A stretch of 64,000 nt of DNA from Myxococcales bacterium. GTDB taxonomy: Bacteria; Myxococcota; Polyangia; Nannocystales; Nannocystaceae. The DNA is taken from positions 186,001-250,000 of the forward strand of contig JAEUJW010000053.1 of the NCBI GenBank assembly GCA_016793465.1, given 5' to 3'. Positions 34,653 to 41,927 of this stretch are shown piece by piece; position 1 is the stretch's first letter, and the number at the start of each line of letters is the position of its first letter. The position numbers and the translations under genes were made by a program. The notes beneath the pieces are model-generated. The model ran no database searches. It was given only the letters and a program-made list of their open reading frames with translations, and was not told the origin of the DNA.

Positions 34653-35462
34653 CTAGCGGTCCTCCTTCGCGGTCTCGAGCAAACGGGGACCCATGGTCGC
34701 CACGTTGTCGACGAACGCCGCCCCGCGGTCGAGCATCACCACCTGCCCGCCCATCGCGTCGAACATCCCGCTGCACAGCGCCAGCGTGGTGTCCGCCACC
34801 TCCTCGACCGTGCACGCGAACTCGGCGAAGTTCCTGGCCAGCGCGACCTGCTCCGGCCCGAACATCTGCGCGTAGCTCTCGGTCATGACCTGGCGCGTGC
34901 GCAGCGCGTTGACCTTGCAGCCGTCTTTGATGAGGTGCGTGTTCATGTAGCGCACGAACGTCTCGAGCACCGCCTTGGCCACCGCCACGTAGTCGTAGGC
35001 CGGGTAGTGGGTGTCGGGCCCGTCCGACGACATCGCCACCGCGTAGCCCGGGTAGCGCCCGAACGCCTTCTTGATCGCGTGCAGGTGCCCGACGAACGGC
35101 CAGCTCGAGTACTCGAGGCTCTTGAATAACGCCCGCTTGCTGTGCTGCAGCGGGCCCTCGCCGCGGACCACCACGCACACGTTGCTGATGAACACGTCGA
35201 CGCCGTCGTGATCGCGGCGGACCCGCTCGAGCAGCGCCGTCGTGTCCTCCTCGCGGCCGGCGTCGGCCTCGACGATCAGCGGCTCGGGCGCGCCGAGCTC
35301 GGCGAACTGGCGACGCAGCCCGTCCTCGTCGGCGCTGCCCCACTTGTGCGTCAAGATCGCCCGGGCCCCGCGGCGCGCGAACGCCAGCCCGCACGCCAGC
35401 CCGATCCCCCGGGTCCCGCCCGTGATCAGCACGGTCTTGTTATTAAAATCTCCGAACGTCAT
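34653..35462 (-). CDS. FabI/FabL-like SDR, first of two (probable enoyl-ACP reductase)
   Basis: 269 residues. ITGGTRGIGLACGLAFARRG binds the cofactor; PAYDYVAVAKAVLETFVRYM provides Tyr-x6-Lys. Shared with its sister are THKWGSADED, FGRYPGYAVAMSS, and a C-terminus ending in VMLDRGAAFVDNV. The start overlaps the ECH2-like gene stop (ATGA). The DFNN codons near the start are unusually AT-rich (35440-35449). Two such reductases beside ECH1/ECH2 suggest that the branched enoyl product is saturated, possibly with one enzyme for the branched and one for the straight intermediates. Confidence 0.82.
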   Translation of the reverse strand: MTFGDFNNKTVLITGGTRGIGLACGLAFARRGARAILTHKWGSADEDGLRRQFAELGAPEPLIVEADAGREEDTTALLERVRRDHDGVDVFISNVCVVVRGEGPLQHSKRALFKSLEYSSWPFVGHLHAIKKAFGRYPGYAVAMSSDGPDTHYPAYDYVAVAKAVLETFVRYMNTHLIKDGCKVNALRTRQVMTESYAQMFGPEQVALARNFAEFACTVEEVADTTLALCSGMFDAMGGQVVMLDRGAAFVDNVATMGPRLLETAKEDR

Positions 35463-36232
35463 GTCCCCTGCTCCTTGCTGGACGGCCCGAGGAGGTAGTT
35501 CTCGCGGATCGTCGCCTGCGTCGCCGGGTCGGCGAAGCACAGCGCGTGCATCACCGCCTCCGACGTGCGCGCCGCCTCGAACGCCTGCCGGCGCGGCAGG
35601 CCGAGGTGCAGCTTCAACATGCTGAGCGCCGCCCGCGGCTTGTCGGCCAGGCGCCGCCCGACGTCGAGCGCGCGCGCCTCGACCTCCGCCGACGGCAACA
35701 CCCCGTTGACCTGGGCCCCGCGGGCCGCCAGCGCGTCGCCGCGGAAGTACTGCGCCCCGAGCAGCATCTCCGCCGCCACGTACTCGCCGAAGCCCGCCTG
35801 CAGCAGCCGCGTCGCGCCCATGCCCGGCGTGAACCCGAGGTCCATGAAGTTGCAGCCGTAGCGCCGCTCGGCCGCCATGAACACCAGGTCGCAGGCCAGC
35901 CCGAACACCAGCCCGCCGCCGACCGCCGCCCCGGCCATCGCCGCGATCGTCGGCACCGGCACCTCGAGCAGCGTGCGCGTCAGCAGCAGGTCGTACGGGG
36001 CGATGCGCCCGTCGGCCAGCCCGAGCAGCACCTCGCGGTCGCCGCCGGCCGAGAACACGCTCGGCAGCCCGCACAGCACCACCGCCTTGACGCCCGACGC
36101 GCGCCCGAGCTCGGTCAGCGCCTGCACCACCGCGGCCACGAAGTCCTGCGAGAAGGCGTTCTTGCCGGCCTCGTCCTGCATGCGCAGGACCGCCAGCCCG
36201 TCGCCCTCGACGTCGACGGCGAGCCGCGTCAT
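35459..36232 (-). CDS. Enoyl-CoA hydratase-family enzyme, PksI/ECH2-like (decarboxylase)
   Basis: 257 residues, crotonase fold. VPVPTIAAMAGAAVGGGLVFG is the oxyanion-hole segment and YGCNFMDLGFTPGMGATRLL matches the PksI/CurF-type ECH2 enzymes of polyketide beta-branching, which decarboxylate a 3-methylglutaconyl-ACP intermediate. It overlaps ECH1 by 4 bp upstream and the first SDR by 4 bp downstream. The function assignment rests on family resemblance and on the HCS/ECH1/ECH2 neighbourhood. Confidence 0.82.
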   Translation of the reverse strand: MTRLAVDVEGDGLAVLRMQDEAGKNAFSQDFVAAVVQALTELGRASGVKAVVLCGLPSVFSAGGDREVLLGLADGRIAPYDLLLTRTLLEVPVPTIAAMAGAAVGGGLVFGLACDLVFMAAERRYGCNFMDLGFTPGMGATRLLQAGFGEYVAAEMLLGAQYFRGDALAARGAQVNGVLPSAEVEARALDVGRRLADKPRAALSMLKLHLGLPRRQAFEAARTSEAVMHALCFADPATQATIRENYLLGPSSKEQGT

Positions 36233-37017
36233 CCGTGCCCTCCCGGCCGGTAGCGCACCGACCACGGCGGCATCTCGCCGGCCACGAACCCGGCGATCGC
36301 CGCCCGGATCTGCGGGTCCTGCAGGTCCGTGGCCGTGCGCGCCGCCCCGGCCTGCAGCGCCGCCTCGCGCGGCATGCCCGAGATCAGGTCGAGGTGCCGC
36401 TTCAGCCGCCCGACCGCGTCCGGGCTGACGCGCAACAGGTGCTTCAACGTCGCCGCCAGCGTCAGCGCCGCCTCGTCGGCCAGCACGTCGACCAGCCCGA
36501 TCTGCGCCGCGTCGGCCGCCGACAGCAGCTCGCCGGTCAGGCACAGCCGCCGCGCCCGCCCGGACCCCACGCGCTCGGCGAGCACCGGCAGCACCACCGC
36601 CGGCATGAGCCCGAGCAGCAGCTCCGGCAGCACGAAGGTCGCCGGCCGGCCCGCGATCACCAGGTCGCTCGCGGCCACCAGCCCGACCCCGCCGCCGCTC
36701 GCCGCGGTCTCGATCACGCACAGCGTCGCCGGGCGGATCGTCCGCAGCAGCTCGAGGCAGCGCGCGTAGGTCGCGATCGCCGCCCCGTAGTCGGCGTGCT
36801 GGCCCTCGGCCAGCCCGTGCAGGTCCATGCCGCGGCAGAACTCGCCCGAATCGCTGGCGAGCACGACCACGCGGCAGCGCGGGTCGCCGTCGGCCCGCCG
36901 CAGCAGCGCCTCGAGCTCGGCCAGGAACGCCGGCGTCAGCGCCTTGTGGGCCCGGTCCGCGCCCACCAGCCAGATCCGCCACACCGGGGTGCCCAGGTCC
37001 TCGCTTCGCAGCTGCAT
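36229..37017 (-). CDS. Enoyl-CoA hydratase-family enzyme, PksH/ECH1-like (dehydratase)
   Basis: 262 residues, crotonase fold. ASDSGEFCRGMDLHGLAEGQ and CVIETAASGGGVGLVAASDL form the first and second oxyanion-hole regions. LPELLLGLMPAVVLPVLAERVG resembles PksH, which dehydrates HMG-ACP to 3-methylglutaconyl-ACP in beta-branching cassettes. It follows the HMG-synthase gene by 13 bp and overlaps ECH2 by 4 bp, the order expected for consecutive steps. Confidence 0.82.
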   Translation of the reverse strand: MQLRSEDLGTPVWRIWLVGADRAHKALTPAFLAELEALLRRADGDPRCRVVVLASDSGEFCRGMDLHGLAEGQHADYGAAIATYARCLELLRTIRPATLCVIETAASGGGVGLVAASDLVIAGRPATFVLPELLLGLMPAVVLPVLAERVGSGRARRLCLTGELLSAADAAQIGLVDVLADEAALTLAATLKHLLRVSPDAVGRLKRHLDLISGMPREAALQAGAARTATDLQDPQIRAAIAGFVAGEMPPWSVRYRPGGHG

Positions 37018-37030
37018 CGCCGTCGCTCCC

Positions 37031-38266
37031 TCAGCTCAGCACGTAGTCGCGCTGCCAGTCGTGCACGCCGGTCAGCACCAGGCGCCCGCGCCCGGCGTAG
37101 ACCCGCTCGTAGAGCCCGCCGAGCCCGCCGCGGTCGACCGTGTAGTCGCTGCGGTCGATGTAGCCCGTGCGCGTGCCCTCGATCGCCTCGTACTCGGCCA
37201 CGCTGACCGCCTGGCGGGCGTCGAGCCCGGCCTGCAGGCCCGCCGCCGCGACCACCTCGCGCGCCCGCGGCCCCACGGTCGCGCTGTAGAACTCGGCGCA
37301 CGAGCCCGAGCCGTACGAGAACACCGACACGCGGTCGCCCGCGAGCAGGTCCGGGCTGCCGTCGATGAGGCCCATCATCGCCAGGAACGTCGCCGAGGTG
37401 TAGCTGCCGCCGAACTGCCGGTTGTACTTCAGCGCCGCCTTCGACTTGCGCTCGAAGTGCTCGCGCGCCGCCTTCACGCCCATGTCCTCGCGCCAGCGCC
37501 GCAGCAGCGCCCGGTGGGCCCGGAACGTCATGCCGCCGAACGGCACGTGGTAGATGTGCTTTTTAAAATACGCGTCGTAGTCGATCGGCCCGGCCTTGCG
37601 CAGGAAGTGGTCGTAGGCCCCCTCGAGCGCCTCGAGGTAGCCGTACAGGCTGGTGTCCGCGTGCCCGACCTCCTTCGCGGCCGAGGGCCGGTAGGTGTCG
37701 AAGATCTCGTGGGTCCAGTAGCCGCAGGTCGGCAGGTCGATCGCCAGCACGTCGGGCTCGGCGCTGACGATCATCGCCGTCGCCGCCGCCCCGAGCACGT
37801 ACTCCCACGGCTGCTTCAGGTGCGTGCGGCTCTGGTCGCTCGTGACCACCAGCGCCTTCTTGCCCGGCGCCACGCCCGAGGCCACCCAGTGCGCCGCCAT
37901 CATCAGCCCGCCGGTGCCGCCGTAGCACGCGTGCTTGGTCTCGAAGTTGCGGCAGTTCTGCTGGATCCCGCAGAACCGCTGCACGTAGGTCGAGATCGGC
38001 TTGCCGTAGTCCGGCGAGCTCTCCGTGCCGACGATCACCAGCTCGATGGCCTCGCGGTCCTCGGGCCGCACGACCGCCAGCGCCGCGTTGACCGCGGTCG
38101 TCACCGGGTCCTCCCACGGCGGATTTAAACTGCGCGAGTCGACCCACAGCTCCTCGAGCGGGTGGCGAGGGTCATGATCGCGGGCCTCCGAGAGCGCCCG
38201 CATGTCGAGGCTCAGCGTGCAGGGATACGCCGCGATGCGCTCGATGCCGACGCGCGGTGCACTCAT
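37031..38266 (-). CDS. HMG-CoA synthase-family enzyme (PksG-like, beta-branching)
   Basis: 411 residues. The catalytic triad of the family is intact: Glu82 (IVGTESSPDYGKP), Cys114 (FETKHACYGGT) and His240 (HIYHVPFGGM). It adds an acetyl-derived carbon to the beta-keto group of an acetoacetyl- or beta-ketoacyl-ACP. Placement next to ECH1, ECH2 and an ACP supports PksG-type use rather than mevalonate synthesis. The start overlaps the stop of the FabG-like gene (ATGA). AT-rich islets occur at 37560-37570 and 38123-38129. Confidence 0.92.
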   Translation of the reverse strand: MSAPRVGIERIAAYPCTLSLDMRALSEARDHDPRHPLEELWVDSRSLNPPWEDPVTTAVNAALAVVRPEDREAIELVIVGTESSPDYGKPISTYVQRFCGIQQNCRNFETKHACYGGTGGLMMAAHWVASGVAPGKKALVVTSDQSRTHLKQPWEYVLGAAATAMIVSAEPDVLAIDLPTCGYWTHEIFDTYRPSAAKEVGHADTSLYGYLEALEGAYDHFLRKAGPIDYDAYFKKHIYHVPFGGMTFRAHRALLRRWREDMGVKAAREHFERKSKAALKYNRQFGGSYTSATFLAMMGLIDGSPDLLAGDRVSVFSYGSGSCAEFYSATVGPRAREVVAAAGLQAGLDARQAVSVAEYEAIEGTRTGYIDRSDYTVDRGGLGGLYERVYAGRGRLVLTGVHDWQRDYVLS

Positions 38267-39012
38267 CAGTACGTCCAGTCCAGCCCGCCCGTCACCGGGA
38301 TCACCTGGCCATTGATAAACCCGCCGCCGGGGCCGGCGAGGAACGTGACGACCTGCGCGAGCTCTTTGATGTCGCCCATGCGCCCCTTCGGCACCGGGCA
38401 GTACTGCTGCCAGTAGTCCTTGGCCTGCTGCGGCATGGTCGTGCGCGTCATGTCGGTGTCGAAGAACCCCGGCACCACCACGTTGGCGGTGATGCCCTTG
38501 CGCCCGTACTCCTTGGCCAGCGTCTGCGTGAGCCCGTGCAGGCCCGCCTTGCTGGCCGCGTAGTTGGCCTGCCCCGCCGCCCCGCTGTGCTGGATCGACG
38601 AGATATTAATTATTCTCCCGAACCGCCCCGACAGCATCGACGGCAGGAACTGGCGGCACACGTAGAACGGCCCGTTGAGGTTGGTCGCCAGCACCGACAG
38701 CCACTCCTCGTCGGACATCGACACGACCAGGTTGGCCCTGTTGACGCCCGCGCAGTTGACGACCACCTCGATCGACTCGAAGTCGTTGATCACGTGGTCG
38801 CCGACGTCGCCGACCTGCGCCGGGTCGCTGACGTCGAGCGCGTAGCCCTTGCAGCGCGCGCCCGGGCGGATGTCCTGCGCGTGCGCCTCGACCAGCGCCG
38901 CGGCCTCGCGGTTGCCGCGGTAGGCGAACGCCACGTCGTGGCCCTCGCGCACCGCCTGCAGCACGATCCCCGCGCCGATGCCCCGTGAACCGCCGGTGAC
39001 GAAGTAGTGCAT
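38266..39012 (-). CDS. 3-oxoacyl-ACP reductase, FabG-like SDR
   Basis: 248 residues. TGGSRGIGAGIVLQAVREG is the NADP loop; NCAGVN is in the normal place; the catalytic set is INISSIQHSGAAGQANYAASKAG (Ser, Tyr-x3-Lys), then ANVVVPGFFDTDM and the C-terminal INGQVIPVTGGLDWTY. It should reduce the beta-keto group formed by the adjacent ketosynthase. It is 9 bp from the ketosynthase stop. The IINIS codons are exceptionally AT-rich (38603-38614). Confidence 0.93.
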   Translation of the reverse strand: MHYFVTGGSRGIGAGIVLQAVREGHDVAFAYRGNREAAALVEAHAQDIRPGARCKGYALDVSDPAQVGDVGDHVINDFESIEVVVNCAGVNRANLVVSMSDEEWLSVLATNLNGPFYVCRQFLPSMLSGRFGRIINISSIQHSGAAGQANYAASKAGLHGLTQTLAKEYGRKGITANVVVPGFFDTDMTRTTMPQQAKDYWQQYCPVPKGRMGDIKELAQVVTFLAGPGGGFINGQVIPVTGGLDWTY

Positions 39013-39021
39013 GCTTGCCTC

Positions 39022-40320
39022 CTACAGCTTGCTGGCGTCGAAGCGCCGGTACACCGCGCAGCAGTTGAGCCCGCCGAACCCGAACGAGTTCTTCACCATC
39101 AGCTGGATCTCGTGGTCGACGGCCTCGTTGGCGCACACGTCGAGGTCGACCTCGGGGTCGAGCTGGTCGATGTTGATCGACGGGTGCAGCTTCTTGCCCT
39201 GCATCTGCAGCAGCGCCGCGACGGTCTCGACCGCCGGCGCCGACCAGCAGGTGTGGCCCAGCATCGACTTCGGCGCGTTGATCTTCAGCTTCCTGGCGTG
39301 CGCGCCGAACACCTTGCGGATCGCGTTCAGCTCCGACAGGTCGCCGAGCGGCGTCGACGTCGCGTGCGCGCAGATGAAGTCGACGTCCTCCGGCTTGACC
39401 TCGCAGCGGCGCAGCAGCCGCTCGAGCGTGCGCGCCTGGCCCTCGGTCGACGGCGACGGCAGGTGGCAGCCGTCCGACGCCGCCGTGCAGCCCAGCACCT
39501 CGGCGTAGATGCGGGCCCCGCGGCGCAGCGCGTGGCCGAGCTCCTCGAGCACCAGCACCCCGGCCCCGTGCGACGGCACGAAGCCCTCGCGCTTCAGGTC
39601 GTACGGCCGGCTGGCCCGCTCGGGCGTGTCGTTGTAGCTCTCGTAGGTGATCGCCCCGAGCAGGGCCATCGCGTGCACGCCCATCTGCGAGAAGTCGAGC
39701 ACCGGGCCGACGACCATCGCCACGTCGTGGTCGTGGTGGCGGATCTCGTCGATCGCCGAGCGCAGCGCCACGTTGGCGCTGGCGCACGCGCCGCCGAGCG
39801 TGTACGCCGCCCCCTGCCAGCCCAGCATCTCGCTCACCGACCCGGCGTGGTCGGTGTCCAGCATGTGCAGGGCCGCCATCGAGTCGATGTAGTCGGGGTC
39901 CTCGTTCAAGAACGTCTCGTAGTTGCTGGCGAAGTAGCGCTCGTTGAGGTTGTGACCGCCGACCAGCACCGCCCGCCGCGTGGGGTCGCCGCCCTCGCCG
40001 AGGCCCGCGTCGGCCCAGGCGTCGGCGGCGCACAGCACCGACAGGCACGTCGAGAACGGCGCCTTGTTGCAGAGCACCCGGGCCCGCTTGTGCATGTCCG
40101 CCGGGATCGTGCCGACGAGCTGCTGCAGCTTGCCCTTGACGTCGTACTCCGACAGATCGCCGCCGACCTTCGAGTAGACGGCCGCGTTCTTCTGCCACTT
40201 CCACTTGGTGATCGCGGACTTGCCCGCGAGCAGGTTGGCGTAGAACGTACTCAGATCGTCACCGATCGGCGTGTTGATGCCAAGCCCCGTGACGACGACT
40301 CGTTTGTGTTGCATGACCAT
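39022..40320 (-). CDS. Beta-ketoacyl-ACP synthase (FabF-like ketosynthase)
   Basis: 432 residues, thiolase fold. Active-site Cys179 lies in LGGACASANVAL, with the two histidines near 319 (CAHATSTPLGD) and 356 (SMLGHTCWSA), and a C-terminal NSFGFGGLNCCAVYRRF. In the discrete ketosynthases of HMG-synthase cassettes (PksF type) the cysteine is usually Ser, giving only decarboxylation; here Cys is kept, so chain extension is possible. ATG 40320 or 40314 could start it (MVMQHKRVVV). It follows the FabZ-like gene by 6 bp. Confidence 0.93.
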   Translation of the reverse strand: MVMQHKRVVVTGLGINTPIGDDLSTFYANLLAGKSAITKWKWQKNAAVYSKVGGDLSEYDVKGKLQQLVGTIPADMHKRARVLCNKAPFSTCLSVLCAADAWADAGLGEGGDPTRRAVLVGGHNLNERYFASNYETFLNEDPDYIDSMAALHMLDTDHAGSVSEMLGWQGAAYTLGGACASANVALRSAIDEIRHHDHDVAMVVGPVLDFSQMGVHAMALLGAITYESYNDTPERASRPYDLKREGFVPSHGAGVLVLEELGHALRRGARIYAEVLGCTAASDGCHLPSPSTEGQARTLERLLRRCEVKPEDVDFICAHATSTPLGDLSELNAIRKVFGAHARKLKINAPKSMLGHTCWSAPAVETVAALLQMQGKKLHPSINIDQLDPEVDLDVCANEAVDHEIQLMVKNSFGFGGLNCCAVYRRFDASKL

Positions 40321-40326
40321 TGACCA

Positions 40327-40896
40327 TCAGTCCATGAGGATGACCTCGAAGATCGCCAGAGCCGCGACCTCGTCGCCGACGAGGACCTGCCCGACGCACG
40401 TCGAGACGTAATCGCTCTGGTCGAGCGAGCGAGCGACGACCGTCACCCGGTCCCCCGGTCGCACCGCCCCCTGAAACAGAGCGTGATGCACTTTCAAGAG
40501 TCGGAGCTTCTGCGGCGCGTCACTCGCGGCCAGGGCGACCCGGCCGCGGCCGATACAGTGCTGCAGGCAGATGCCGAGCTGGCCGATGGCCTCGACCAGC
40601 AGCACGCCCGGGTACACCGGGTCGCCGGGGAAGTGCCCGCGCAGCACCGGGTCGGCCGGGTCCACCTGCAGCCAGCCGGCGATGCCGCCGCGCTTCAGGT
40701 CGACCGCGTCGATGCCGCCGAGCAGCAGGAACGGCTCGCGGTGCGGCAGCATCTGCTCGAGCGCCGCGCGGCCCCAGCTCACCCGCTCGCTGTCGGCGGC
40801 CGGCACGAACACGGCCTGCCGGCGCCCCGCCTTCACGACTCGCGGGACATCCTCGGCCGGGTCGAAGCCGTCGGACCCACTCAGGCCGTCGGCCAT
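40327..40896 (-). CDS. FabZ/FabA-like hotdog dehydratase
   Basis: 189 residues. His52 in MLPHREPFLLLGGID and Glu102 in GHFPGDPVYPGVLLVEAIGQ are the catalytic pair of FabZ. About 45 extra N-terminal residues precede the hotdog domain. It dehydrates the 3-hydroxyacyl-ACP made by the FabG-like enzyme. The ATG at 40896 has a strong GAGGAGG ribosome binding site located inside the end of the acyltransferase gene (16-bp overlap). Confidence 0.88.
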   Translation of the reverse strand: MADGLSGSDGFDPAEDVPRVVKAGRRQAVFVPAADSERVSWGRAALEQMLPHREPFLLLGGIDAVDLKRGGIAGWLQVDPADPVLRGHFPGDPVYPGVLLVEAIGQLGICLQHCIGRGRVALAASDAPQKLRLLKVHHALFQGAVRPGDRVTVVARSLDQSDYVSTCVGQVLVGDEVAALAIFEVILMD

Positions 40897-41927
40897 TCGC
40901 GGGCCTCCTCCTCGGCCGCGTCCGCGGCGGGTCGTGCGGCCCCATTCAGGCCCGGAGGGCCGTGAGGCGGAGACATCAACGGGCGCAGCGCGGCGACCAC
41001 GTCGGCGAACTGCCGGGCCGTGTCCTCGCGGCTGTCGGTCGCGTGCTTGACCTGCGAGATCCACTTGCGGTCGAGCAGATTTATCAAGACCTGGCGCGGG
41101 CCGACCTCGACGAACACCGCGCCCGGGTGCTGCGCGAGCACGTGGTCGATCGACTTGCGCCACAGCACCGGCGTGTGCACGTGCTCGGCCAGCAGGCGCA
41201 CGAAGTCGGCGTGGCCCGGCTCGGGCAGCGGCGCGCCCAGGCGGTTCGGCAGGTACTGCTTGCGCGGCGCGCAGAACGCCGCCCCCTTGAGGTGTGGCAG
41301 CATGGCCTCGCCCACGCTCACGAACAGCGACGAGTGCATCGGCACCTGCTTCTCGATGACCGTGGGGATCACGTAGTAGCCGTCCTCGAGCAGCTCGACC
41401 GCCGCCTCGACCGCCGCCTGCACGCCCGAGATCACGTGCTGCCGCGGCGAGTTCAAGTTGACGATCTCGAGCGAGCCGAGCCCGCGCCCGCGGATGGTGT
41501 CGACCGCCTCCTCGAGCGCCTCGAGGTCGATCGGCTGGATCGAGGCCATCCACCCGCGCGGCCCGACGTCGTAGGCCTCGCCGCGGGCCCGCACCAGGCG
41601 CAGCGCGTCGGTGAACGCCAGCGCGCCGATGTGCACGAGGTGGTTGTACTCGCCGAGGCTGAGGCCGAGCGACACGTCGGCGTCGATGCCCTCGCCCTGC
41701 AGGGCCGCCAGCATCATGTGGTTGGCGACGAACACGCCGATCTGCACGTCGACGTTGCGCTCGAACGCCCCCGGGTTGTCGTCGCGGTAGTGGGCCCGCA
41801 GGTCGCGCCCGAGCGCCTCCTCGGCCTGCGCGAGCACGGCGTCGGCGCACGGGTGGAGGCGCGCCAGCTTGTCCAGCATTCCGGGGTACCGGGAGCTCTG
41901 CCCGGGGAACATGAAGACGATGGTCAT
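40881..41927 (-). CDS. Malonyl-CoA:ACP-type acyltransferase (FabD-like)
   Basis: 348 residues. MTIVFMFPGQSSRYPGM opens the domain; nucleophile Ser90 lies in SLGLSLGEY (Leu replaces the usual His before Ser); Arg115 (LVRARGEAYD) suits a carboxylated extender such as malonate; PMHSSLF carries the catalytic His near 205. The last ~40 residues are an Ala/Pro tail. It loads the operon's ACP, probably with malonyl units. It starts inside the stop of the oxoamine synthase gene (ATGA). Confidence 0.9.
   Translation of the reverse strand: MTIVFMFPGQSSRYPGMLDKLARLHPCADAVLAQAEEALGRDLRAHYRDDNPGAFERNVDVQIGVFVANHMMLAALQGEGIDADVSLGLSLGEYNHLVHIGALAFTDALRLVRARGEAYDVGPRGWMASIQPIDLEALEEAVDTIRGRGLGSLEIVNLNSPRQHVISGVQAAVEAAVELLEDGYYVIPTVIEKQVPMHSSLFVSVGEAMLPHLKGAAFCAPRKQYLPNRLGAPLPEPGHADFVRLLAEHVHTPVLWRKSIDHVLAQHPGAVFVEVGPRQVLINLLDRKWISQVKHATDSREDTARQFADVVAALRPLMSPPHGPPGLNGAARPAADAAEEEAREWPTA

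Noticed and set aside
37031..38266. Mevalonate-pathway HMG-CoA synthase
   Set aside because: Catalytic residues are the same, but the neighbours are ECH1/ECH2, KS, ACP and AT rather than mevalonate genes, so the polyketide-type role is preferred.
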